A DNA stretch of 64,000 bases from Paenibacillus silagei. Lineage in GTDB: Bacteria > Bacillota > Bacilli > Paenibacillales > Paenibacillaceae. The position numbers and the translations under genes are program-made. Location of the stretch: contig NZ_JAGGLV010000010.1 in the NCBI RefSeq assembly GCF_017874735.1, positions 1-64,000 on the forward strand. Direction: 5' to 3'. Position 1 is the first letter of the stretch. Each line of letters begins with the position of its first letter. The notes beneath the pieces are model-generated. The model had not been told where the DNA came from. It did not search any database and was given only the letters and a program-made list of their open reading frames with translations. Below, piece after piece: positions 51,579 through 59,018 of the stretch.

Positions 51579-52936
51579 AGCCGCCGGTCCCGCATGTCCC
51601 CGCCGGGGAGATGCTGAAGCTGCTGGATGAACTCGCAGCCTACAGCGCTCCGGGTCCTGGAGTTACCCGGCTGCTGTATACGCCGGAGTGGCAAGGGGTT
51701 CAGCATTTTTTGCAGGAGAGAATGGCCGGGCTCGGGCTTGAGGTCAGGATGGATCAGGTAGGGAATGTCTATGGCACACTGGCCGGTTCTCAGGTAAGCG
51801 ACAAGGTTATCCTGACCGGCTCGCATATTGACACGGTGGTGAACGGCGGGCGGTATGACGGTGCTTATGGTGTAGCTGCAGCTGTAACTGCGCTGCACTA
51901 TCTTCTGGAGACCTTCGGTCCGCCGCTGCGGACGCTTGCGGTGGTATCCTTCTGCGAGGAAGAGGGCAGCCGCTTTCCGCTGACGTTCTGGGGCTCGGGG
52001 AATGTGACCGGGCTGTATAGCGGGAAGGAATGTATAGACTGCACAGATGCGGATGGGATCACGCTGGGGGCAGCGATGGCGGCCTGTGGCCTGGCAGGGG
52101 ATGAAGGGTTGGCTGCTGAAGCTGCGGCGGGTCTGGAGCAGAGTGGCGGAAGTAGGAGTGCCGGATGTGGGAGTGAGGGGTCAGAAGTTGAATCTATGGC
52201 AGGTCTGGAGGGAAGCTTCTGGCGTAATAATAGTCCTGTGCGCAGTGATATTGCCGCATATGTCGAGCTGCATATTGAACAGGGGATCATTCTGGAACGG
52301 ACGTCCCGGAGAATCGGGGTCGTGCAGGCTATCGCCGGACAGCGGCGGTATCTTGTCAAGGTCGGCGGGACAGCCAATCATGCAGGGACTACGCCGATGG
52401 GGTTAAGACAGGATGCACTCGCCGGGAGTGCGGAGATGCTGCTGGCGCTGGAGCACTCCGCTCTGGCGGAGGGTGATCCACTGGTAGCCACAACGGGGCG
52501 GCTAGAGGTCTATCCGGGGACATCCAATGTGATTCCCGGCGAAGTGCAGTTCACGCTGGATATCCGGCATAGCGAAGCTGGGGTGCTGGAGCGCTTCTGC
52601 GCAGCGGTCCTGGCGGAGTTCGCAGAGCTTGGCCGCAGGCGCGGCCTTACGCTTGAGGTACAGATGCTGCTGGAGACAGCCCCTGCTCCTATGGACCAGG
52701 AGCTGCGCGCGGCTCTTGAAGAGATCTGTCTCCAGCAGGAGAAGCCTTATCTGAGCATGGTCAGCGGTGCGGGGCATGACGCCCAGTTGTTCGCCCCGCG
52801 CTGCCCGGCTGCGATGATCTTCGTGCCGAGCCAAGGCGGGATCAGCCATTCTCCCGGGGAGTATACCTCCCCGGAGGAACTTGCTGCTGGACTGGAAGTG
52901 CTGACAGCCATATTATATAGATTAGCTTACGAATAA
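51575..52936 (+). CDS. allC: allantoate amidohydrolase
   Basis: A 453-residue M20-type metallo-enzyme that converts allantoate to ureidoglycine, ammonia and CO2. The metal-binding pattern is LTGSHIDTVVNGGRYDGAYG, then VSFCEEEGSRFPLTFWGSGN, with ELHIEQG and NHAGTTPMGLRQDALAGSAE later and AGHDAQ near the end. Compared with the family, it has about 45 extra low-complexity residues (Gly/Ala/Ser/Glu-rich) between GAAMAACGL and DIAAYVELHIEQG. The ATG at 51575 overlaps the allB stop (ATGA); an ATG at 51542 lies too close to GGAGGAG, so the true start is not certain. Confidence 0.92.
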   Translation: MKPPVPHVPAGEMLKLLDELAAYSAPGPGVTRLLYTPEWQGVQHFLQERMAGLGLEVRMDQVGNVYGTLAGSQVSDKVILTGSHIDTVVNGGRYDGAYGVAAAVTALHYLLETFGPPLRTLAVVSFCEEEGSRFPLTFWGSGNVTGLYSGKECIDCTDADGITLGAAMAACGLAGDEGLAAEAAAGLEQSGGSRSAGCGSEGSEVESMAGLEGSFWRNNSPVRSDIAAYVELHIEQGIILERTSRRIGVVQAIAGQRRYLVKVGGTANHAGTTPMGLRQDALAGSAEMLLALEHSALAEGDPLVATTGRLEVYPGTSNVIPGEVQFTLDIRHSEAGVLERFCAAVLAEFAELGRRRGLTLEVQMLLETAPAPMDQELRAALEEICLQQEKPYLSMVSGAGHDAQLFAPRCPAAMIFVPSQGGISHSPGEYTSPEELAAGLEVLTAILYRLAYE

Positions 52937-53038
52937 GAGACACTGTTCACCGCAGCGACGACCAAGCTTCGAGTTGTAATTTTAATTTCGCTATAAATAG
53001 CGAGATCTGATCATTGGAAGTCTGGAGGGGAGAGAATC

Positions 53039-54271
53039 ATGAAACGGTACGAAGATTTGTCGCCGTCCTTGCGGTGCATTATGACCCCCGGCCCCGTGGA
53101 GGTTGATCCGCGTGTGCTGCGGGCGATGTCTTATCCGGTGCTGGGACAGTTCGATCCTGAATTCACAGAGATCATGAATGAGACGATGGAGATGCTGCGT
53201 GAGCTGTTCGCCACCAAGAATCAGTGGGCGTATCCGGTAGACGGGACTTCGCGTTCCGGTATTGAAGCGGTGATGGTGAGCCTGATTGTGCCGGGGGACC
53301 GGGTGCTGGTTCCGGTCTTTGGCCGTTTTGGCCATTTGCTCTATGAGATTGCTGAACGCTGCGGGGCTGAGGTCCTCACGATAGAACAGACATGGGGCCG
53401 CGTCTTTCCGCCGGAGGAGGTAATTGAGGCTATACGGCGCTTCAAGCCGGATGTGGTGGCGATGGTTCACGGTGAGACCTCTACAGGCCGTGTGCAGCCG
53501 CTGGACGGGATCGGGCAGGCCTGCCGGGAGCAGGATGCGCTGCTGATTGTGGACGCGGTGGCGACGATCGGCGGGGTGCCGGTAGAGACAGATGCCTGGA
53601 TGCTGGATGCCGTGGTCGGCGGAACGCAGAAATGCCTGTCCATCCCTTCGGGCATGGCCCCGGTGACGTATAATGACCGGGCCGAGGCCAAGCTGCTCAG
53701 GCGCAAGCAGGTTGAGCGTGGACTTAGAACTGACACTGCTGCTGTCAGCGAGCTGCCCGTAGTGCGCAGTAATTACCTCGACCTGAGTATGCTGCAGGAT
53801 TACTGGAGTCCCCGGCGGCTCAATCACCATACGGAGATGACCTCTATGCTCTATGCTCTGCGTGAAGGCCTGCGGCTGGTCCTGGAGGAAGGGCTGGAAG
53901 CGCGGCATGCCCGGCACAGATTCAATGAGCAAGCCCTTACTGCCGGACTGTCAGCTATGGGGCTAGAGCTGTATGGGGAGGCGGAGAGCAAGCTGACGGT
54001 AGTCACCTGTGTGCTCATTCCGGCGGGGATAGACGGGGAAGCTGTCCGTTCCATGCTGCTGCAGCGTTTCGGTATTGAGATCGCCAGCTCCTTCGGGCCG
54101 TTACAAGGCCAGATCTGGCGGATCGGTACCATGGGCTTCAGCTGCCGGGAGAATAATGTGCTGCGTCTGCTTGGTGCGCTGGAGGCGGTGCTTATCCGCC
54201 ACGGGTACGCGGTACCTGCCGGACAGGGCGTTCAGGCGGCACTTGACGTATATGATTCAAAAGTAAGATAA
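53039..54271 (+). CDS. pucG: (S)-ureidoglycine-glyoxylate aminotransferase (PucG-like)
   Basis: A 410-residue class V PLP-dependent aminotransferase. Seen are the N-terminal MTPGPVEVDPRVLRAM, the active-site region VDGTSRSGIEAVM and HGETSTGR, DAVATIGG, and the PLP lysine in GGTQKCLSIPSG near residue 200. PucG passes the amino group of ureidoglycine to glyoxylate, giving oxalurate and glycine. Alanine-glyoxylate transaminase would look similar; the ureide neighbours favour PucG. GGAGGGGAGAGAATC precedes the ATG. Confidence 0.93.
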   Translation: MKRYEDLSPSLRCIMTPGPVEVDPRVLRAMSYPVLGQFDPEFTEIMNETMEMLRELFATKNQWAYPVDGTSRSGIEAVMVSLIVPGDRVLVPVFGRFGHLLYEIAERCGAEVLTIEQTWGRVFPPEEVIEAIRRFKPDVVAMVHGETSTGRVQPLDGIGQACREQDALLIVDAVATIGGVPVETDAWMLDAVVGGTQKCLSIPSGMAPVTYNDRAEAKLLRRKQVERGLRTDTAAVSELPVVRSNYLDLSMLQDYWSPRRLNHHTEMTSMLYALREGLRLVLEEGLEARHARHRFNEQALTAGLSAMGLELYGEAESKLTVVTCVLIPAGIDGEAVRSMLLQRFGIEIASSFGPLQGQIWRIGTMGFSCRENNVLRLLGALEAVLIRHGYAVPAGQGVQAALDVYDSKVR

Positions 54272-54295
54272 TCATACAATGCGATTTGTTTAAGT

Positions 54296-54336
54296 GACGG
54301 CTTGCGCCCCTTGAGGGGTGTCAGGGCCGTTTTTGC
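54296..54336 (+). terminator. weak terminator-like hairpin after pucG
   Basis: GACGGC...GCCGT outer pairs enclose GCCCC TTGA GGGGT, followed by TTTTT. Confidence 0.55.
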
Positions 54337-54366
54337 TAAATAGATAACCGGAAGGGAGTGCACGTG

Positions 54367-56175
54367 ATGACTTATACACGACAACCATTGGCCGACTGCG
54401 TGCCTGAGCTGGTAGCTACAGCCCGGGGAGATCAGAAGGCTACACTGGTAATTACAGGCGGCAAGCTGGTCAATGTCTGCTCCGGGGAGATTCTGGACGG
54501 CATGTCCGTCGCTGTACAGGGCGGGCGCATTGCTTACGTCGGCAAGGATGTCTCTCATACGATCGGGGAGGGAACGCAGGTTATTGATGCGGCAGGAAGA
54601 TACATTGCTCCCGGCTTGATTGACGGACACTGCCATATCGAGAGCACTCAATTGACGGTGACTGAATTCGCCCGCGCTGTATTGCCGCTGGGGACGACCG
54701 GAGGCTTCTTCGACGCCCATGAGATTGCCAACGTATTCGGGCTTAAGGGAATTAAGCTGATGCTGGACGAGATGCGGGGAACACCGCTGGCTGCCTATAT
54801 GCAGGTGGCTTCCTGTGTCCCTTCTGCGGGCGCAGAATTTGAGACAACCGGCGCGTCCATCGGACCGGAGGAAGTAGCGGAAGCCTACACCTGGGGCGAG
54901 GATGTGATCGCACTCGGCGAAGTCATGAACTTCCCGGGTGTAGTCTACGGCGATGAGAAGATGATCGGAGAGATCCAGGCCACGCTGCGTGCGGGACGGT
55001 ATGTTGACGGGCATTTCACCTGGCCGGCGAGTGACTGGAGACTTCCGGTCTATGCCGCAGCAGGGGTGACTGGGGATCATGAGTGTGTGACAGCGGAGGA
55101 TGTGATCGAACGTGTACGTCTGGGGATGTATGCCAAAATGCGCCGCGGCTCTGCCTGGCATGATGTCGCCAAAACCATCACGGCGCATACCGAGCACGGG
55201 CTGGACCCGCGCCGGATGATGCTGGTGACAGATGACCGCAGCTCCGAATCGCTGCGCGATGAGGGGCATATGGATTTTGTCGTGCGCCATGCGATCTCCC
55301 AAGGGGTGAAGCCGGTCACGGCTTTTCAGATGGCAACGATCAACACAGCCGAGCGCTTCGGCGTAGCCCGCGATATCGGCTCCATCACTCCGGGCTCCTG
55401 CGCAGATATCATTCTGCTGGACGGTAATCTGGCCGATGTTCATGTGGTCATGACGATCGCAGCTGGCGTTGTTGTGGCTGAGAACGGAAACATGACGGCT
55501 GAGCTGAGTCCTTACACTTATCCGGATGAAGTGCTGGCCTCTGTGCATTTGCAGCAGCCTCCGGTTCCCGCAGATTTCGTGATTCACGCGCCCATTGAGG
55601 AAGGAGTTCTGGCCACGCGGGTCATCCAGGTTATTGAGAACCATGTAGAGACCGGCGAGCTGATCATGAGTCTGCCCGTGGCTGGATCGGAGCTGGTGGT
55701 GCAGGACGGCCTGTGCAAAATCGCTGTTCTGGAGCGGCACAAGGGAACCGGCAACAAATCCGTTGGGGTTGTGCAGGGCATCGGCTTCCGCGAGCCTGCG
55801 GCCATAGCAATGACCGTAGCTCATGACAGCCATAATGTGCTGGTCATCGGCAATGATAATGGACTGATGGCGCAGGCGGCTGCCGCCGTGGCGGAAGCGC
55901 AGGGCGGTGTTGCGGTGATTACCGCTGCCGGGACCACCTTGTTCCCGCTGGCGATAGCCGGACTGATGTCCGCAGAGCCGTTTGAGATTGCCGCCGCGCA
56001 ATCCGCTGCCATCAGCAAAGCGCTATATGATGCGGGGTGTGCGCTGAACTATGCTTTTATGACCCTGTCTCTGCTGGCCCTGGCGGTTATTCCCGCACTG
56101 CGGATCTCCGATAAAGGCCTGGTGCGGATCTCCCCCGAAGAGGGAATTCAGCTGGTACCGTTGTTCGTCAGCTAA
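54367..56175 (+). CDS. ade: adenine deaminase
   Basis: A 602-residue amidohydrolase that deaminates adenine to hypoxanthine. The metal-binding LIDGHCHIESTQLT is near residue 85, followed by GFFDAHEIANVFG and DGHFTWP. The C-terminal extension (about 390-600) with NKSVGVVQGIGF and SHNVLVIG is typical of bacterial adenine deaminases (AdeC). It would feed hypoxanthine into purine catabolism or salvage. The ATG at 54367 is eight bases after GGAAGGGAG; an in-frame GTG at 54358 overlaps it. Confidence 0.95.
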   Translation: MTYTRQPLADCVPELVATARGDQKATLVITGGKLVNVCSGEILDGMSVAVQGGRIAYVGKDVSHTIGEGTQVIDAAGRYIAPGLIDGHCHIESTQLTVTEFARAVLPLGTTGGFFDAHEIANVFGLKGIKLMLDEMRGTPLAAYMQVASCVPSAGAEFETTGASIGPEEVAEAYTWGEDVIALGEVMNFPGVVYGDEKMIGEIQATLRAGRYVDGHFTWPASDWRLPVYAAAGVTGDHECVTAEDVIERVRLGMYAKMRRGSAWHDVAKTITAHTEHGLDPRRMMLVTDDRSSESLRDEGHMDFVVRHAISQGVKPVTAFQMATINTAERFGVARDIGSITPGSCADIILLDGNLADVHVVMTIAAGVVVAENGNMTAELSPYTYPDEVLASVHLQQPPVPADFVIHAPIEEGVLATRVIQVIENHVETGELIMSLPVAGSELVVQDGLCKIAVLERHKGTGNKSVGVVQGIGFREPAAIAMTVAHDSHNVLVIGNDNGLMAQAAAAVAEAQGGVAVITAAGTTLFPLAIAGLMSAEPFEIAAAQSAAISKALYDAGCALNYAFMTLSLLALAVIPALRISDKGLVRISPEEGIQLVPLFVS

Positions 56176-56223
56176 GGCAGCGGGACATCCTGCCGGGGAA
56201 GATATACTAGTATTCTAATCTTG

Positions 56224-56258
56224 AGCCATTCAGTCTTTCACAGACTGGGTGGCTTTTT
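56224..56258 (+). terminator. terminator of adenine deaminase
   Basis: AGCCATTCAGTCT pairs with AGACTGGGTGGCT around TTCAC, followed by TTTTTG. Confidence 0.85.
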
Positions 56259-56330
56259 GTTGTTTAGGAAATTATGCGAAAAACCGAATACAATCGGTGC
56301 TGCTGCGATGACGTATGGCTCCATGCTCCA

Positions 56331-56535
56331 CAGCCAATAACATTTATAAAGAAATCTTGCAAGAAGTGCAACAATACTGCCCCATGGAAGCGGCTGATGC
56401 TGAAATCCTGCAACAAATGCAACAAAGCCAGCGCTAACTTGCTCTAAACACCGAAATTTGTGCAAATAATGCAACATTGTACCGCAGCCAGTAACATTTG
56501 TAGAGAATTCCTGCAAAAAATGCAACAATGCTATC
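56331..56535 (+). repeat. four degenerate 51-bp repeats with paired TGCAA motifs
   Basis: Each unit holds TGCAA, a few bases, then TGCAACA. The first TGCAA of each lies at 56358, 56409, 56461 and 56512, a period of 51-52 bases. Units 1 and 4 are most alike (CAGCCA-TAACATTT and a following AGAA). The region is non-coding. Confidence 0.75.
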
Positions 56536-56972
56536 CATACAATCGGTCGGTGAGAGAAACCGTTTAGAATTGGCAAGAGATAGGCGGAGCACCGCCAGGA
56601 AAGGAAGAGACAACATTGGATACACGTATAGTTCACCTAAACTCGCCGGAGGTGGGCGAACGTAAGTAAAGAGCAGAAGTGCACTTGTATTAGGGTTTGA
56701 TACTCCCACTCTTAAACAGCGGAGCGTGCTCCTAAGCGCCGCCGTAATTCATAATCCATATCCTGCACCGCTTTGTCCTTGCTCTGTGGGCATAAAAAAT
56801 ATATTAATTAACCGATTTTTCGCAGCGTGAAACAGAAAATTTTAAGTTTTTAATGAAAAAGCATTAACAATAGGGGCGGAAAAGACGATAATACTTTTAA
56901 ATTAGTTAAAATTATTGTCGAATCATGAAAATTCAGCATATACAGATCGTCCAAACCTGAGGAACGGGGTGC
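56536..56972 (+). other. non-coding stretch before the IDEAL-like gene
   Basis: No gene is supported here. The part from 56790 to 56940 is AT-rich and probably holds the promoter of the next gene; a TGTCGAA heptamer (Spo0A-box type) lies at 56917-56923. Confidence 0.4.
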
Positions 56973-57434
56973 ATGAGAATGATGAGATTAGAAACACAGG
57001 ACATCTTGAATATCACCAGGAAGCAAATTGCCGGTATTTTTAAAATGGAGCCGGTTGAATTGAAATTTGTCAATGATTATCAGGGTGAGCAATACCTGCT
57101 GACCAATGATAAGCTGCATCTCAGCAACCAGCATTATTGGGCTAAGGTTATGGATTGTGTGTTCGAGAACCATGTCAGACCTGTTCTGATGTGTGAGGTG
57201 CTCTACTTCCTGCGCAATGAGTTTCTGGAAAGTGACATCAAGCTGATGTTCTCCTATGATTTTGCGGAGGGCTCGGAGGGGAATGCGGCGGCTTCGGCTG
57301 AGATCAGCTTCAAGGATTCGCCGGATCTGCAGCCTGACGAAATTGCCGAATTGATTGATTTTGCCCTGACTTTGCAGGATAAGCAGTGGTTCGAGGAACT
57401 GACTGCCAAATATAAACAGCTCACGGTTCAATAG
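56973..57434 (+). CDS. IDEAL-domain-like protein
   Basis: A 153-residue acidic protein. The first ~115 residues match no family I recognise with certainty, though HVRPVLMCEVLYFLRNEFLE is like the conserved core of Bacillales YpiB-type proteins. The C-terminal PDEIAELIDFALTLQDKQWF followed by EELTAKYKQL has the spacing of the IDEAL motif. YpiB-like proteins are implicated in respiratory-protein turnover in other Bacilli. GAGGA nine bases upstream favours the ATG at 56973, but ATGs at 56979 or 56982 are possible. Confidence 0.65.
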   Translation: MRMMRLETQDILNITRKQIAGIFKMEPVELKFVNDYQGEQYLLTNDKLHLSNQHYWAKVMDCVFENHVRPVLMCEVLYFLRNEFLESDIKLMFSYDFAEGSEGNAAASAEISFKDSPDLQPDEIAELIDFALTLQDKQWFEELTAKYKQLTVQ

Positions 57435-57454
57435 TCGTACTATTAAAATAAAAC

Positions 57455-57495
57455 GCGCCCGGCTCACAGGATGATGGCATCCGTGAGACCGGGCG
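57455..57495. terminator. bidirectional terminator between the IDEAL-like gene and hemH
   Basis: CGCCCGGCTCAC... pairs with ...GTGAGACCGGGCG over about 18 positions, with T-rich flanks on both strands. Confidence 0.88.
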
Positions 57496-57507
57496 TTCTT
57501 GTTATCT

Positions 57508-58533
57508 TCATTCGGCGGAAGACAGCCAGCCCTGGGCCGAGCAGTCTACCCGTTCCGCAAGGAAGCTGATCCATTCTTCCGTATCGTTCAGGCAAGGGGC
57601 CACCTCCAGCATCTCAGCATTCCCGCCGCCCATGGCGAAAAGCTCCCGGCCTTCTACGGCCAGTTCATGCAGTGTTTCGAGGCAGTCTGTGACAAGTCCG
57701 GGTGAGAAAATCAGCGGCCGCCGGATTCCGCGTCCGTGAAGCTCCTTCAGCGTGTCCGCAGTCGACGGCCCTACCCAGGTCTCCGGCCCGAAACGGGACT
57801 GGAAGGAGAGCTGCCACCGTTCCGGGGTCCAGCCCATCGCTTCTGCGAGCAGACGGCCTGTCTCCTGGCACTGCTGCGGGTAGGGGTCTCCGGTCTCGGC
57901 ATAACGGCGGGGAATGCCATGGAAGGACAGGACATAATAATCCGGCTCTTCACTCATCGCGCGGATCTGCCGCTGCAATAAGGATTGCATTGCTGCTATG
58001 TAGCCGGGGGCATCATGGTAGGCTTCTACGAACCGCAGCGCCGGTACGAAACGCTTGGATACCTGCCCGTAGCGGCTATGCCGTCCCAGAGCGGCGAAGC
58101 TTGCAGCTTCATAGACGGAAGCTGTTGTTGTTGAGGAATACTGGGGAAATAACGGAAGAACTATGATACGGGTCACTCCCGAAGCTTCCAGCTTGCGGAA
58201 GGCTTCGGCCATGCCGGGTGTGCTGTAAGCAAGCCCCAGCTCGACTTGATAACTGCTGCCCAGCAGTGCCTGGAGCGCTGCCTGCTGAGCTCTGGAATGG
58301 ACGAGCAGCGGTGATCCCTTTTCCATCCAGATCTCCTGATAGAGCTTCGCGGACCGGCGCGGACGGGTACGCAGAATAATGCCGCGCAGCAGCGGCTGCC
58401 AGAGCAGCGGATGATAATCAATGATTCTGCGGTCAGACAGAAACCGCTTCAGATAAGGACGGACCGCCTTGGCGCTCGGGGCGTCAGGGGTTCCGATCTG
58501 AGCAAGAATAACGCCTATACACGACTGATTCAT
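57508..58533 (-). CDS. hemH: ferrochelatase
   Basis: A 341-residue enzyme that inserts Fe2+ into a porphyrin. Seen are AQIGTPDAPSAKAVRPYLKR-FLSDRRIIDYHPLLWQPLLRGIIL, LPLFPQYSSTTTASVYE, the catalytic histidine in VLSFHGIPRRYAETGDPY and SFQSRFGPETWVGP. This N-terminal form (GTPDAP with a FLSD motif) is like the proteobacterial type rather than the coproporphyrin ferrochelatase usual in Bacillales, so transfer is possible. No other heme gene is adjacent. Its start is preceded by GGGAG, about 12 bases away. Confidence 0.93.
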   Translation of the reverse strand: MNQSCIGVILAQIGTPDAPSAKAVRPYLKRFLSDRRIIDYHPLLWQPLLRGIILRTRPRRSAKLYQEIWMEKGSPLLVHSRAQQAALQALLGSSYQVELGLAYSTPGMAEAFRKLEASGVTRIIVLPLFPQYSSTTTASVYEAASFAALGRHSRYGQVSKRFVPALRFVEAYHDAPGYIAAMQSLLQRQIRAMSEEPDYYVLSFHGIPRRYAETGDPYPQQCQETGRLLAEAMGWTPERWQLSFQSRFGPETWVGPSTADTLKELHGRGIRRPLIFSPGLVTDCLETLHELAVEGRELFAMGGGNAEMLEVAPCLNDTEEWISFLAERVDCSAQGWLSSAE

Positions 58534-58795
58534 CAGCAGCTGTTACTCCCTTCCATGAACATGACATCGTTTTAAAATATCATATTCAAGCCCAATCACA
58601 CAATATAATATATCTCACCGTTATCATATGAAGGAGGATATGGGAGATTATGAGAGGTCGGAGGAGTATATATTTTGTGCTATTGCAAAAAAGTGATGTT
58701 TCTTATAGGGTATGTGATTTTCTACACAGAGAAAAGAGTTTCAATTTTGTTACCATCAAGCCAGAAATATTCACCAGCAGCTTGAAGTCCACTTA

Positions 58796-58811
58796 TGTGA
58801 ATTAATTCACT
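58796..58811 (+). promoter_or_regulatory. FNR-type box 1
   Basis: TGTGAATTAATTCACT matches the Bacillus FNR-type site TGTGA-N6-TCACt exactly; its GTGAATTAATTCAC core is a perfect palindrome. Its centre lies about 22 bases upstream of box 2. Confidence 0.7.
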
Positions 58812-58817
58812 CCATTA

Positions 58818-58833
58818 TGTGAATTGTTTCACC
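58818..58833 (+). promoter_or_regulatory. FNR-type box 2
   Basis: TGTGAATTGTTTCACC keeps TGTGA-N6-TCAC. A TATATA-type -10 element follows at about 58849, which would place this box near the -35 to -42 position. Confidence 0.6.
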
Positions 58834-58972
58834 TTTTGAAAGATTGTATATATAGATGAATCTTTTCTTACACGGGCTGGGCCGAGCAGGAATGAAGGAA
58901 GGAGTGGGTGACGTTCAGGAAGAGTTGGCTGCTCTTCGTAATCAGAAGGAAATGATACGGAACAAGACGGTT

Positions 58973-58986
58973 TGAAAACGCTACAT
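58973..58986 (+). promoter_or_regulatory. cre-like site (CcpA)
   Basis: TGAAAACGCTACAT matches the cre consensus TGWAARCGYTWNCW at 13 of 14 positions. It lies in the leader of the FMN-binding protein, a position suited to roadblock repression. Confidence 0.5.
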
Positions 58987-59018
58987 ACTACTGGGGAATA
59001 ATAAAGGAGAATACGCAT

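Noticed and set aside
58650..58805. 51-residue frame upstream of the FMN-binding protein gene
   Set aside because: Ribosome binding site spacing is poor, composition is random-looking and its end runs into the FNR-type box.
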